From contig CM042085.1 in assembly GCA_023512835.1 (NCBI GenBank), positions 29,099,812 through 29,163,811 of the forward strand: 64,000 nt of DNA. Reading direction: 5' to 3'. Below, in pieces: positions 9,501 through 19,260 of this stretch; within the stretch, counting starts at the first letter, position 1, and every line of letters begins with the position of its first letter. Both the position numbers and the translations under genes were made by a program. Below the pieces are notes generated by a model, which did not search any database, was not told the origin of the DNA, and worked only from the letters and a program-made list of their open reading frames with translations. This DNA comes from Taxillus chinensis (lineage: Eukaryota > Streptophyta > Magnoliopsida > Santalales > Loranthaceae).

Positions 9501-10927
9501 GAAATCAAGAGGGTACCTCTAACCACCGATGGTCCTGCTCCACCCTCACTGGTGGGGGTGGTAGCTCACCCTCCTCCTGGTACGTCGCCTCCGGCGCAAA
9601 CACCCTTCCTTGGCCCGTGCCACCGGTCGGCTTACTCACCTGGACGCTTACCGCTAAGGTTGCCTCCAGCCTTCGGCCTGCTGCCGCTCCGGCCTCCCCT
9701 GGGGTCGGGTCCGACTCGATCCTTGCCTGACTAGCCTGCCACCGACGAGCTGGTCTCTCACTGGTGTACGGAAACGGCGTCACTTCTCATGCCGGATGCC
9801 ATGCCTCCAACTCCCTTGTTGCTACTCCGACAAACCCGGCTCAAATGGCCTTCTCGTCCACAACTATTGCATCGTCGCTTCTTCTTGGGACACTCCCTCT
9901 TGAAGTGGCCTTGCTCCCCACAAAGAATGACAACCGCCGGGGAGTCCTCCCGCCGGACCTCCCTATCCGCTACCGCCAAAGCTAGACCTCCCTGGGGGCA
10001 CCGATGGTTGTCCCCGGCCGCGGAAAGAACCGCTTATCCCTTTCCTCGCTCTTGGGCCGCTTGGACCCGGAATCACGCTCCAACCCACCCTGCAACGGGC
10101 GACCCCGATGGGTCCGCCTCCCATCATCCAGCTCCCTCTCGCCTACACGGGCTGTCTCCACAACCTCAAGATAGGTCCTCAAACGCAGAATTGCCACCCT
10201 CTGCTAAGTGCTGGCCTGAGACCCAAGGTGAACTTGTGGGCCTTCAGGTCCTCCTGCGCCACGGTCTCGGGAGCAAATCTGCTCAAGCTCCGACTTGGCG
10301 CTCATACTCGGGCACCGTCTTTGATCCCTGTTTCAGCCGCCGAATTCTTCTCTCTTGCCACCTTAACGACTCAGGGAAGAATTCATCGTGGAAGAGCTGC
10401 AGGAACTCGTCCCACAACATGAACCGCACAGACGGCTCCCCGCAACACACTGCCACCATTCCGGAGCATTCCCCTCCACTGCCGAATGGCCAATCTCACC
10501 TTATCCTCCTCCCGGGGTAGGAGAAAGGAAAACACATGCTCGATCTGCCTCAGCCAGTGCTCAGCTAACACGGGATCTCCTTCCCCCTTGAATCGCGGAG
10601 GTTGTTCCTTTCGGAACCGTGTCACCACGTCATCCTCTGCACGAGTCGGTACACCACCCAGCGAACTCTCACGCTCACGAGGCAGCTCCCCTACTGGTGG
10701 TGGTGGTGGTGGTACCACCTGCTGTGCTGCCATCTCACAGCGCACCTCCTCCCGAACCTCCTGCCGGAGTCCCTCCCGTAGCTCTCGTACCTCCAGCCGG
10801 ATGCCTTCTCGTAGGCGTGCCGCAACAACGCATGCCCTCCAACGGACCGTCCCGCACCCGGACCCTCATGGGCAGATGACTCATCAGCCACTGCCCCGGA
10901 CGCACGTGTCCCTCTCCTCGGCGGCAT
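9501..10927 (-). pseudogene. gag: Tekay-2 gag (frameshifted)
   Basis: The start ATG at 10927 gives MPPRR, as in the other copies. Pieces in different frames follow: the N-terminus to about 10691, then 10745-10383 with the capsid block TRFRKEQPPRFKGEGDPVLAE and IEHVFSFLLPREEDKVRL, then 10197-9982, then the zinc-knuckle part 9979-9758. Here the first knuckle has lost its leading Cys (ILCGEQGHFKREC), while the second is complete (CNSCGREGHLSRVC). The region 9757-9501 is a linker before protease. Broken frames exclude a functional product as sequenced. Confidence 0.85.
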
Positions 10928-11347
10928 TCTTACTACACGAAGTAAGAAGCACAAACGTCAAAACGAATTTATAATCTATCGCGTCACTACCTCTACCCCA
11001 CTGATCAATTCCACTATCACATGACATTACACACATACATTGTATCAATCACATTTTACGCTTTCGGTACGCATTGCCAAACAAATCGAGTTGCACATTT
11101 CACACTTAATCATATTATCTTATCCACATTTTCCACGATTTAGCACACATTCACAACAAATGCAACTAGTGCCCTAATGCCAATGCATGCAAATCCTACC
11201 ACAATACTTGACTACCCTAAGTACACCTTGGAGGCTCAAAGAGGACCATGTTGATCAGGCATGTCCCTCCAGGCTCCTCCAAAGGACTTAGGATAACCAG
11301 GTCCGCCCACTACCCTAGGCCAACTAGACCATGCTCTGATACCATAC
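10928..11347 (-). other. Tekay-2 leader and Met-tRNA primer site
   Basis: The primer site, read on the minus strand, is TGGTATCAGAGCAT at 11344-11331, three bases from the LTR end at 11348. It is the canonical plant Met-tRNA complement. The rest is the untranslated leader, homologous to 6853-7249. Confidence 0.85.
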
Positions 11348-11824
11348 TGTCACGCCCCGGATTTCCAACCCGAGGAAACCGGTACGTGATTCCCCTTGTA
11401 CCCACACGGAGGGCAAAGGGGTTAGGGTGCAAACCCCGAATATAAAATTTTTAAACATCCACAAGACATTCAAGAAAGTAATGTTCATAAAAGCAATCCA
11501 CAATCCAAACCAGTCTTTATTACAACAAAATCCTCTTTCCAATCCACCCCCACCTGGGGTTACATCAATTCCCTTAAAAATAACATAAATAGAAGACAGA
11601 AAAATCAATAAGGTCTTCCACCTTGGGGTCCCACCTAATGCCTGTATGTTCCTGAAAGAAAACACAACATAGAGGGAGGGGTGAGCAACCACAGCCTCAA
11701 GTTAGGGATCATGTCTCCCCAATCCATCCCATGCCCCTAGCGTCTACATGAGTGTGTACAGGTCGGTGTAGTGACAATAAAATATAAACAAGTTGTATTC
11801 CACATTCACGTGGCACACACATAT

Positions 11825-12035
11825 CCACAACCATACAGGCTTAGCCATATAAGGCTAACATATCCACGGCCACTAAGGCTTAGCCACACGGCTAACATAT
11901 CCACGGCCACTAAGGCTTAGCCACACGGCTAACATATCCACGGCCACTCGGCTTAGCCACACTGGCTAACATATCCACGGCCACTCAGGCTTAGCCACAC
12001 GGGCTAACATATCCACAGCATATATAGGCTTAGCC
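11825..12035 (-). repeat. Minisatellite in Tekay-2 LTR
   Basis: About five to six units of roughly 35-40 bp share GGCTTAGCCACACGGCTAAC and ATATCCACGGCCACT on the plus strand. It is the counterpart of 6196-6370 but with different unit composition. Confidence 0.8.
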
Positions 12036-12608
12036 ACACAAAGCAATCAGTTCCCATCCCAGGCTTCCACGACCACCGGGTTCCACAAACACAAAGATAC
12101 AAGGTCACACAGGCATTAAACCAAACACGTGGCATACACACTTTCACAGGCATAATACCAAACACTTAGTTCGCACAGCCCATCAGGCATAAAATCAAAC
12201 ACTTGACATGCAGAGTCTCACAGTATTTTACTAAACGCTTAACATGCATACATTCACAAACCCACAAACCCAAGCCACACGGGCATATTATCAAACACAT
12301 ACTAGGCATATTCACACAGACATATCCACATAGGCATTTTATCGAACACTTAATATGCACTCACCATCCAACACCAGAATACATCAAAAACCGCCATTGA
12401 AGGCCAACATCCATATAGGAGATCACACCTATATGGATTACATATATATATAAACAGGTATAACTCCATAATCTGCCCTAGAACCCTAGGACAGAGGAGG
12501 ATTTAGGAAGAATAGAACCCCTACCTTGTATGTTCTCCTGCTCCCGCTTCCACGCAAGACTCCGACCACCCACGCAAGACGCTCCGGCAGCCACCGAAGC
12601 TCTCCTTC

Positions 12609-12643
<35 letters not shown>

Positions 12644-12695
12644 GCGATGGTGGTGGAGCAACAAACCATAAACCTAAAACAGAGGGGCTTCTCCT

Positions 12696-12775
12696 CCTTA
12701 TATAGACAACACAACGTCAAAACGACGTAGTTTTGATTAAGTGAATCCCAAAGATCAAAACGACGTAGTTTTGAT
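12696..12775 (-). promoter_or_regulatory. Core promoter of Tekay-2 LTR
   Basis: Read on the minus strand, two ATCAAAACTACGTCGTTTTG-type boxes (12775-12753 and 12737-12718) precede the TATA box TATATAAGG at 12704-12696, as in Tekay-1. Confidence 0.7.
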
Positions 12776-12779
12776 GGAA

Positions 12780-13218
12780 CAAGCTATGACCTTCCCACAT
12801 CCATACACACCAAAATATTCACAATTCCAACATGGTCCTTTGGGAAAAGATGATTAGAATGACAAAACCAAGGTAACCATGCAAAAACATGCCTGCACAC
12901 CAATTTGAACGCCAATTCCCCAATTGGCGTGCAGCTCCAAATGCACTCAAACTTCACCCCAAGCCTCCTTGCATCTTGTAGAGGTCTGAGAAGCAAAAAT
13001 ATGCTTGCACGTGAAATGGGTGAATTCACGTGCAGCTCCAAATGCTCTGAAATTTCTGTGGTAGAAAGAGGACCTCATTCTAAGAAACTTTTGTTCTTGC
13101 ACACCAATAGTTTGAGGCTATCTACTATACCAAAAGTGAGCTCCAAAATCTGCCAAAACAAATTTAAAATCGCATGTATATGCATAGCATCTTCCTAGGG
13201 CATAAATGCACGTTATCA
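12780..13218 (-). repeat. Athila-type U3 block inside the Tekay-2 LTR
   Basis: On the minus strand the block begins at 13218 with TGATAACGTGCATTTATGCC, identical to the first bases of the Athila-1 LTR at 54054. After a deletion relative to Athila it continues with CCTAGGAAGATGCTA and a long stretch very close to the Athila-2 LTR. The hairpin at 13007-13033 has arms GCACGTGAA and TTCACGTGC. The block ends near the palindromic promoter boxes. Tekay sequence flanks it on both sides. Confidence 0.85.
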
Positions 13219-13340
13219 CTTGTCACATGCACCTCCCAAAAGTCCCCTCTTGGGCTCATCTCTTACCTCAAACTTGTGCACCAACATCCAAGGTGTTTGT
13301 GGTTAACTTCTTACACACGGGTTACACACGGGTCATTACA

Positions 13341-13345
13341 TACAG
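13341..13345. repeat. Target-site duplication of Tekay-2, left copy (TACAG)
   Basis: This is the reverse complement of CTGTA at 41931-41935. The two copies flank the two ends of the same insertion but lie on opposite strands 28.6 kb apart. Confidence 0.85.
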
Positions 13346-14219
13346 ATAAGGATCCAATCATCCCTCTTGTACTCGGTCACATTCACCGATTTGCCATCAA
13401 CATCTGGGTCTAACTTGGCATTGATTGGCATTGGAGTTTTGACGGAGACGAACCTTCCATACCAAACTTCTTGATTAAGTCACGAGTATACTTAGCTTGG
13501 TTTATGAAGGTCCCTTCCTTCAGTTGTTTGACTTCGATCCCAAGGAAGTAGGACGGTTCTCCCATCATACTCATCTCAAACTTGCCAGTCATTAACTTGG
13601 CGAATTTATCACAAAGTTTCGGATTAGTTGATCCAAAAATGATATCATCCACGTATATCTGTACGATCAGAGTATGTCCTTTCTCTTTCCGTAAGAATAG
13701 CGTGGTGTCAATCTTCCCTTTTTGAAAGTTGTGAGCAAGTAAGAATTCCGAAAGTGTGTCGTACCAGGCTCTTGGAGCTTGCTTCAATCCATACAAAACT
13801 TTCTTTAGTTTGTAAACCAGATGTCCAGCCTTGGGTTCAATGAAACCTGGAGGTTGTTCAACGTAAACTTCCTCTTGAAGATCTCCATTCAGGAATGCAC
13901 TTTTGACGTCCATTTGATAAACTATGAAGTTTTCATATGAAGCATATGCCGGAAACATTCGGATTGCCTCAAGTCTTGCCACAGGAGCAAAGGTCTCATC
14001 ATAGTCTATTCCTTCTTCTTGATGATATCCTTTGGCTACCAGTCTGGCTTTGTTCCGGATTACAATTCCATCCGTATCAAGCTTGTTCCGGAACACCCAT
14101 TTAACTCCTATGACTTGCCGAGACTTAGGCCTTGGTACTAAAGTCCACACATTATTTCTCTTAAATTGATTCACTCTTCTTGCATGGCTTCTATCCAATT
14201 CGAATCCCGAAGAGCTTCA
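13346..14219 (-). pseudogene. pol: Sire-1 reverse transcriptase, 5' portion
   Basis: A single open frame, 14198-13410, covers most of the copia [71 protein letters not shown] and the catalytic YVDDIIFGS at about 13650. The normal frame is lost near 13440 by a small indel. The gene is then cut at 13341 by the Tekay-2 insertion. RT continues on the plus strand from 41931 with IASRPDIMFATCI. It is the best-preserved catalytic domain in the copia set here, but still broken. Confidence 0.93.
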
Positions 14220-14774
14220 TCCACCACCTTTGGTTCTATTTGAGATAGAAAACACGAGTAAAAACACATGTTGGAGGTGGTTGCTCTTGTTCTTACACCA
14301 ACAGTAGGATCACCAATCACTTGATCTAAGAGATAGTTTCAGGTCCATCCGTAATTCGTGCATGTGATGGTTGATCTTGAATAATTTGAAGCTCTGCCAA
14401 GTTAGGTGGTTCAGGTGTATCTCGTTGGTTGAGCTTCTTCTGGACCAGATGTTTCCATATTAGAAGGTACGGTAGAACTAGGTGGTTCTTCAACACTGTT
14501 TCTTTTAGTGTTAATTGGTCCGGACGTACTTGAAGGTGCTCCGAATTTTGGGTATCCGTAGGAGTATGTCCGGAGCTTAATGGTAGTCCTGAGTCCGAAT
14601 CATCCGTAGCATCATCCATATAATTTCTTTGTGCTTCGCCGATGCCACGTGGTTGGTCGAATGTGTATCAGGAACATTCATAAACTTCGAGTAATCAATG
14701 TTGCTATTCGGGAACCGCACATTAGAACTTGAAGAAGCAAATTTTGACCAATTGAGATTAGCTTCATGAAAAGT
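14220..14774 (-). pseudogene. pol: Sire-1 linker between integrase and RT
   Basis: This is the variable Ser/Thr/Pro-rich spacer that copia polyproteins carry between integrase and RT. The frame 14619-14326 reads acidic and Pro-rich sequence (MDDATDDSDSGLPLSSGHTP). The stretch just before RT (14290-14199) has remnants of the [15 protein letters not shown] block of the family. The upstream end is the solo LTR insertion at 14774/14775, with duplication AAAGT. Confidence 0.7.
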
Positions 14775-15334
14775 TGTAGGACCCTATTTTGTCCGGGTTG
14801 GACATACTAACCCCATTTGATATACCTTTCTGCCCATGCCATATACCTTATTGAACAGGTCCACAATGATCCCATACTTCCAAGGAATGGTCTACCCCAA
14901 TCGGCACGAGATAGATACAATTGACACGGATGGGGGAGTTCAAAATTAATGACTTTTGCTACAAGTCTTTAAAGCGCCCCAAGACCAACACCAGGTGATG
15001 GAGGATGAAAATTCGAGACCAACGCACTTGACCGAGCTCAAATCGGACTTAAAATGAAGAAGTTATGGCCAAAACAACTTTCGTTGGAAAAAGTCAAACT
15101 TGCCAAAAGATGGTCAATGCCCCTGGTCAACCGCCCGCAAAAGTGATCATGCGAAACTCTTCAAAATGCCTATGTAGGCGAATACGGATCTCCCCAAACA
15201 ATTCCTGGAAAGTTATCCATTTTTGCATTTTTGGTGGGGGTAAAAAGGTAATTAAAAGTAAATTAAAAAAAACTTTGGGGTTGACCAGGTTGACCATTGA
15301 CCGTTGACCTGCCGACATTGCGACCCGTTGACCT

Positions 15335-15770
15335 TTGAAGCCTCGAAGCCCCGAGCTCGAAGCCTCGAAGCCTCGAAGCCCCGGGCTCGAAGCCGGGCTC
15401 AAGCCTCGAAGCCCTGGGCCTCGAAGCATCGGGCCTCGGAGCCTCGAAGCATCGAAGCCTCGTTGCCGACACTCCGACCTTCGACCCGCGGTACCCGTAC
15501 GCCTTCCACCATCGACCCTCGAAGCCTCGAAGTCTCGTTGCCGACACTCCGACCTTCGAACCTCGACCCTTCGACCCTGGACACTCAAAGCCTATAAACC
15601 CGCCGACACTTCGACCTTCGACCCGCGACTTACGGTGCCGACTTGCGACGCCGACCCGCGGCACCCGTGCGCCTTCCACCCTTCGACCCTCGAAGCCTCG
15701 CTGCCGACGCTCCGACCTGCCGATGCTCCGACCTGCCGACACTTCGAACCTCCGACCCTTTCTCGCCTTC
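15335..15770 (+). repeat. Low-complexity repeats in the solo LTR
   Basis: Degenerate repeats of CTCGAAGCC and of CCGACACTCCGACCTTCGACCC fill this stretch, with two related copies of the GCCGACACTCCGACC unit at about 15463 and 15540 and later variants. Long frames across it on both strands come from the repeat and are not genes. Confidence 0.8.
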
Positions 15771-16119
15771 GCTGATTTTTTCTCGTTGGCTTCTCGCGCC
15801 GGCTCTTTTCTCACGGATTTCCTTTTTTCCTCTTGCTGGTCGTTCACGGGGCTTGTTTTATGCGCTGGCCATCCGACAAAACATTATTTTGAATACCTGT
15901 CGGTCACATGTGCCGCTAAACTACAAATTCAAAAAGGCAAATCATGAGTTCCCCTTTTCCCGCACACACGTCCACCCGACCAGACATCGATCCGCAAAAT
16001 AATGGAGCCGCAAATAATAAGCACCCGACAAAAACATTTATGGCAAAGAACTATGACATCTAGCAAGAGGTTTCAGGACGACTTTAAAGGGCATTCATCC
16101 ATCCCCTGCAAGAAAAGGA

Positions 16120-16942
16120 GAGAGTCTTGAGAAGGTGGGTTTTCGTTGAGGAGGAGATTCGTAGAAAGGAGAGAAAAAAAAAACTTTCGTTGACGAGCAA
16201 AAAAAAAACACACAGACAGAGCAAAAAAAACACAGAGAGAGAAAGGAAAAGAAAGAAAGGAGAAGAGATAGAGAGCACAGTTCGTTGAGAGAAAAGGGAG
16301 ATCAGCGTTAAAAAAAAAAAAGAAGAGAAGAGAGGGATCGTTAGAATCGCTACCCCGCAAACCTCGTAAACCCACCCTAGCCTCATCATAAAAAACACCC
16401 CGGCCTCATCATCAAAAACGCCCCACCTCATCATCCAAAAAAATGCCCCAGCTTCCTCCTTGCAAACCCAAAAAAAAAAACACAGAATCCCTGAATCATC
16501 ATCATAATAGATCACTCATCCACTCCTTGCAAACTCCACTTTCAGCCATCTCTTTCTTTTACACCTACTCTAGCCCTCCTATCTCCAAATACTAGGGAAG
16601 TCTTTTCATAAGTCCCACCGTCAGATTTGTCGGTTCCGAGTCAAGCAAGCGACTATCAGCGCCGTGGGAACTCGCGAAGATTAACGTTGCAAAGCTTCAA
16701 AGTCGGTTCAGCCCTTATCTTTTCACTATTTTTTTCAGCTTTATTTGTATCTATATTTGATGTATTGTTTTTTTAGCATTTTTCTAGTTTTCATTTTAGT
16801 TTATCTATATTTGATGTAATTGCTTTTCAGCCTTTTTTCCATTGTATTTTCCCTTTATTTCTTCTTATGTGTATGTGTAATATGTAAAGTATAGTAAAAA
16901 AAAAAGACAAAGAAAAAAAGAGAGAGAGCAAGGAGAAGGATG

Positions 16943-16978
<36 letters not shown>

Positions 16979-17330
16979 GTGATTTTCTTTTCCTTTTGTG
17001 GATGCCATAACCACACACTTCACGCTTTTATTTTCATGCATATATTCCTACATTTGCTTTAAGATTTTGGGTTCACAAAAACAAAAAAAAAATAAAACAA
17101 AAACAAACAAAAAATGTTTTTTCATGTTTTAAAGCAAAAAAAAAAACTTTTCATTGTTTTGAACCAAAAAAAAGAAAAAAACCAAAATTAGTATTTCAAT
17201 TCCCAAACAAAACAAAAAAAAACAAAAAACTAACAAAAATTGTTTTTTCATGTTTTAAAGCCAAAAAAAAACGTTTCATTGCTTTTGAACCAAAAAAAAG
17301 AAAAAAAACCAAAATTAGTATTTCAATTCC

Positions 17331-17368
<38 letters not shown>

Positions 17369-17570
17369 ACAAAAAAAAAATGAAGCAAAACAAAACAAAA
17401 CGTTTTTTTTACAAAAAAAACAAAAAAACAAAAAAATGTATGTTTTCTAAAAAGAAAAAAAAAACAAAAAAAAACAAAAAAAACAAAAAATGTATGTTTT
17501 CCGAAAAGAAAAAAAACAAAGAAAAAAAGAAACAAAAATCATTTGTCTAGGACTTCAATTTCCAAAAGCA
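16120..17570 (+). repeat. A-rich region of the solo LTR
   Basis: Many A homopolymers occur on one strand (for example 16941-16976 and 17331-17366). Two near-copies of about 130 bp occur around 17105-17200 and 17225-17330, each with a GTTTT-CATGTTTTAAAG core and ending CCAAAATTAGTATTTCAATTCCCAA. Poly-Phe frames on the minus strand are artefacts of this composition. Confidence 0.8.
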
Positions 17571-17998
17571 AAACCAAAAACCGAAACCAATCCCTAGGAT
17601 CTCATTCTCCACTTCAAACAAAAACCCAAAATTTTTAGGATTCCTTTTTTAGAAATTTAGGATAAATTCATCTTAATCATGACTTTAATAAATAACTTAG
17701 CTAAATAAAAATCATAGACTTTTTCGGGAACTTAACCCAATGATGACAAGACAAATAAAACCTCCTCCTCCTAAATTAGATACCGAAAGGGCGCCGTAGG
17801 GGTGCTAATCCTTCCCTACACGTAACCAACTCCCGAACCCATCTCTCGATAACGCAGACCACACACTTAAGACTACTCAAAGTAGAGGGTATCCAACTGT
17901 ACCCCAAAAACAGTTGGTGGCGACTCTAAAATTTCTCACCATTGGTCTAGTTGAGCTCACCCCAAAAGGGCCCGGACGAAAACCAGGATGACAAAAGT

Positions 17999-19040
17999 CA
18001 CATGGATAGATTCTTCAACTTTAAAAAGTTTTCTATTGAAGACCCGATAAGCCTTGCTATGTAATGAGTACCTGACAAAAATCCCATCATCGGATTTTGG
18101 TTCAAATTTATTCCGGTTTCTTTGCCATTTATCAATATATAGCAAGTACACCCAAAAGCTCGAAATGTGAAATTGAAGGCTTTCGTCCTCTCCACATCTC
18201 ATAGGGTGTTTTCATGGTAGATTTATTTATTAGAGTTCCGTTCCGAACATAGCAGGAAGTGGACACGACTTGACCCCATAGACCGAGAGGAAGCGTTGCC
18301 CCTGCTAACATAGATCCGCCAGCCTCGACTAAAGTACGATTCTTGCGCTCGCCTACCTCATTTTGTTGTGGAGTTCGGGCGCAGAGAAGTCATGATGAAT
18401 GCCCTGTTCGAACAATATGATCTCATATCTGAAAAAATCAAATTCCGTACCATGATCACTCCTGATGCACTTTATGCTCGGTCCTTGTGAGTTGCTTATC
18501 CAGTTGAAAAGATCTACAAGATGCTCAAAAGTTTGATCCTTTGATTTCAGGAACATCACCCATGTGTATCTCGGTGAAATCATCGATAACCACAAGGGTA
18601 TATCTTGCACCAGCCAGCGATGGAACGCAAATAGGACCACAGAGGTCCATATGAAGAAGTTGCAGAGGAGCAATTATTGAATTAACCGATTTTCTCTTAA
18701 AGCTATGTTTGGTCTGTTTGCCGAGTTGGCATTCTCGACAGAGAGTGTCTTCGGAGTATTTGAGTTTAGGTAGACCGGTGACAAGATCAAGTGATGCTAA
18801 CTTAGACAGTGTCTTAAAGTTTAAATGTGCGCATCGCTTGTGCCATAACCTACTATCTTCATCTGAAGCTTTAGTGAGGAAGCATACAGGTCAAAAGAAT
18901 TATTTCTTAAGACCACCGAGTATATGTCCCCATCTCTTGATCCGGATAACTTTACATCTCCGGATAAGTTTTCCTTACCGTACGGTGTTGGACATAAAGG
19001 AAACAAGAAATCCTTTGTCACATAAATTACCGACACTTAG
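17999..19040 (-). pseudogene. pol: Sire-1 integrase with GAG-pre-integrase
   Basis: Read from 19040 to 17999. The pre-integrase and zinc region are out of frame but recognisable (SKLASLDLVTGLPKL, then CRECQLGKQTKHSF near 18750-18700). The frame 18673-18353 has RYTWVMFLKS and the second catalytic Asp in CIRSDHGTEF, intact. The catalytic Glu block (VGERKNRTLV) is near 18345. The C-terminal part reads KTPYEMWRGRKAFNF and FGCTCYILINGKE down to 17999. Several one-base shifts break the frame. The 3' end is cut by the solo LTR. Confidence 0.88.
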
Positions 19041-19260
19041 CAAATTATGCTTCAAACCTTCGACTAGTGCAACTCTAGTGATTGATACACGGCCGTTGGT
19101 TAAAGTGCCATACCCGACAGTCTTACCTTTGTTGTTGTCACCATATGAAACGGATGGACCTCGTTTTTCATTAACTTCTACAAGCGAGTCTGATCACCCG
19201 TCATATGTCCTGGAGCATCCACTATCGAGGATCCACTTGCTTTGATTGATCTTTAACTTC
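19041..19260 (-). pseudogene. pol: Sire-1 protease region
   Basis: On the minus strand the block WILDSGCSR marks a copia aspartic protease with the DSGC motif intact (about 19245-19222). A base change right after it disrupts the usual HMTGD and creates a stop. SYGDNNKGKTVGYGT and VEGLKHNLLS follow in the expected order. Copia-1 instead has DSAC here. Confidence 0.8.

Larger units (their letters stand above)
9322..13340 (-). mobile_element. Tekay-2: 5' part of a chromovirus, inverted; its 3' LTR end is at 41575-41930
   Basis: On the minus strand it has 5' LTR, primer site, leader, gag and the start of protease. It is inserted in the reverse transcriptase of Sire-1. The 5-bp duplication is CTGTA: TACAG at 13341-13345 is the reverse complement of CTGTA at 41931-41935 next to the 3' LTR end. 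The internal region from protease onward is missing. The gag differs at many positions from Tekay-1, so this is a distinct copy and not a mirror image. Confidence 0.9.
11348..13340 (-). repeat. 5' LTR of Tekay-2
   Basis: It begins (minus) at 13340 with TGTAATGACCCGTGTG and ends at 11348 with GGCGTGACA; length 1993 bp. Its last 350 bp closely match the 3' LTR remnant at 41575-41930. Contents: a 122-bp Tekay-specific start, an Athila-type U3 from 13218 down to about 12780, two palindromic boxes (12775-12753, 12737-12718), TATA at 12704-12696, a CT run (about 12610-12636) and a minisatellite. Confidence 0.92.
14775..17993 (+). mobile_element. Solo LTR (3.2 kb), Tat/Ogre-like, nested in Sire-1
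   Basis: It starts TGTAGGACCC, ends AGGATGACA and is flanked by a perfect 5-bp duplication AAAGT (14770-14774 and 17994-17998). It has TG...CA ends and no coding frame. Near the right end (about 17907-17922) GTTGGTGGCGACTCT resembles the end region of Tat/Ogre-type LTRs, from memory. Length, lack of genes and clean duplication indicate a solo LTR left by recombination between two LTRs. The left third has CGAAGCC-type repeats and the right half is extremely A-rich on the plus strand. Confidence 0.8.

Noticed and set aside
9322..10954. Mirror-image assembly artefact of Tekay-1
   Set aside because: The two arms differ at many positions (YTGAS against DTGAS, different knuckle losses, different LTR length and minisatellite), so they are distinct copies. 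A misorientation of the whole block is still possible.
11248..11692. Frames across the Tekay-2 primer site and LTR
   Set aside because: Antisense and LTR shadows also present at 6739 and 41736.
15127..15847. Several frames of 60-194 codons on both strands
   Set aside because: They run through the CTCGAAGCC and CCGACACTCC repeats of the solo LTR; no domain and no conserved start.
16073..17535. Phe-rich and Lys-rich frames resembling membrane proteins
   Set aside because: They are artefacts of A homopolymers in the solo LTR.
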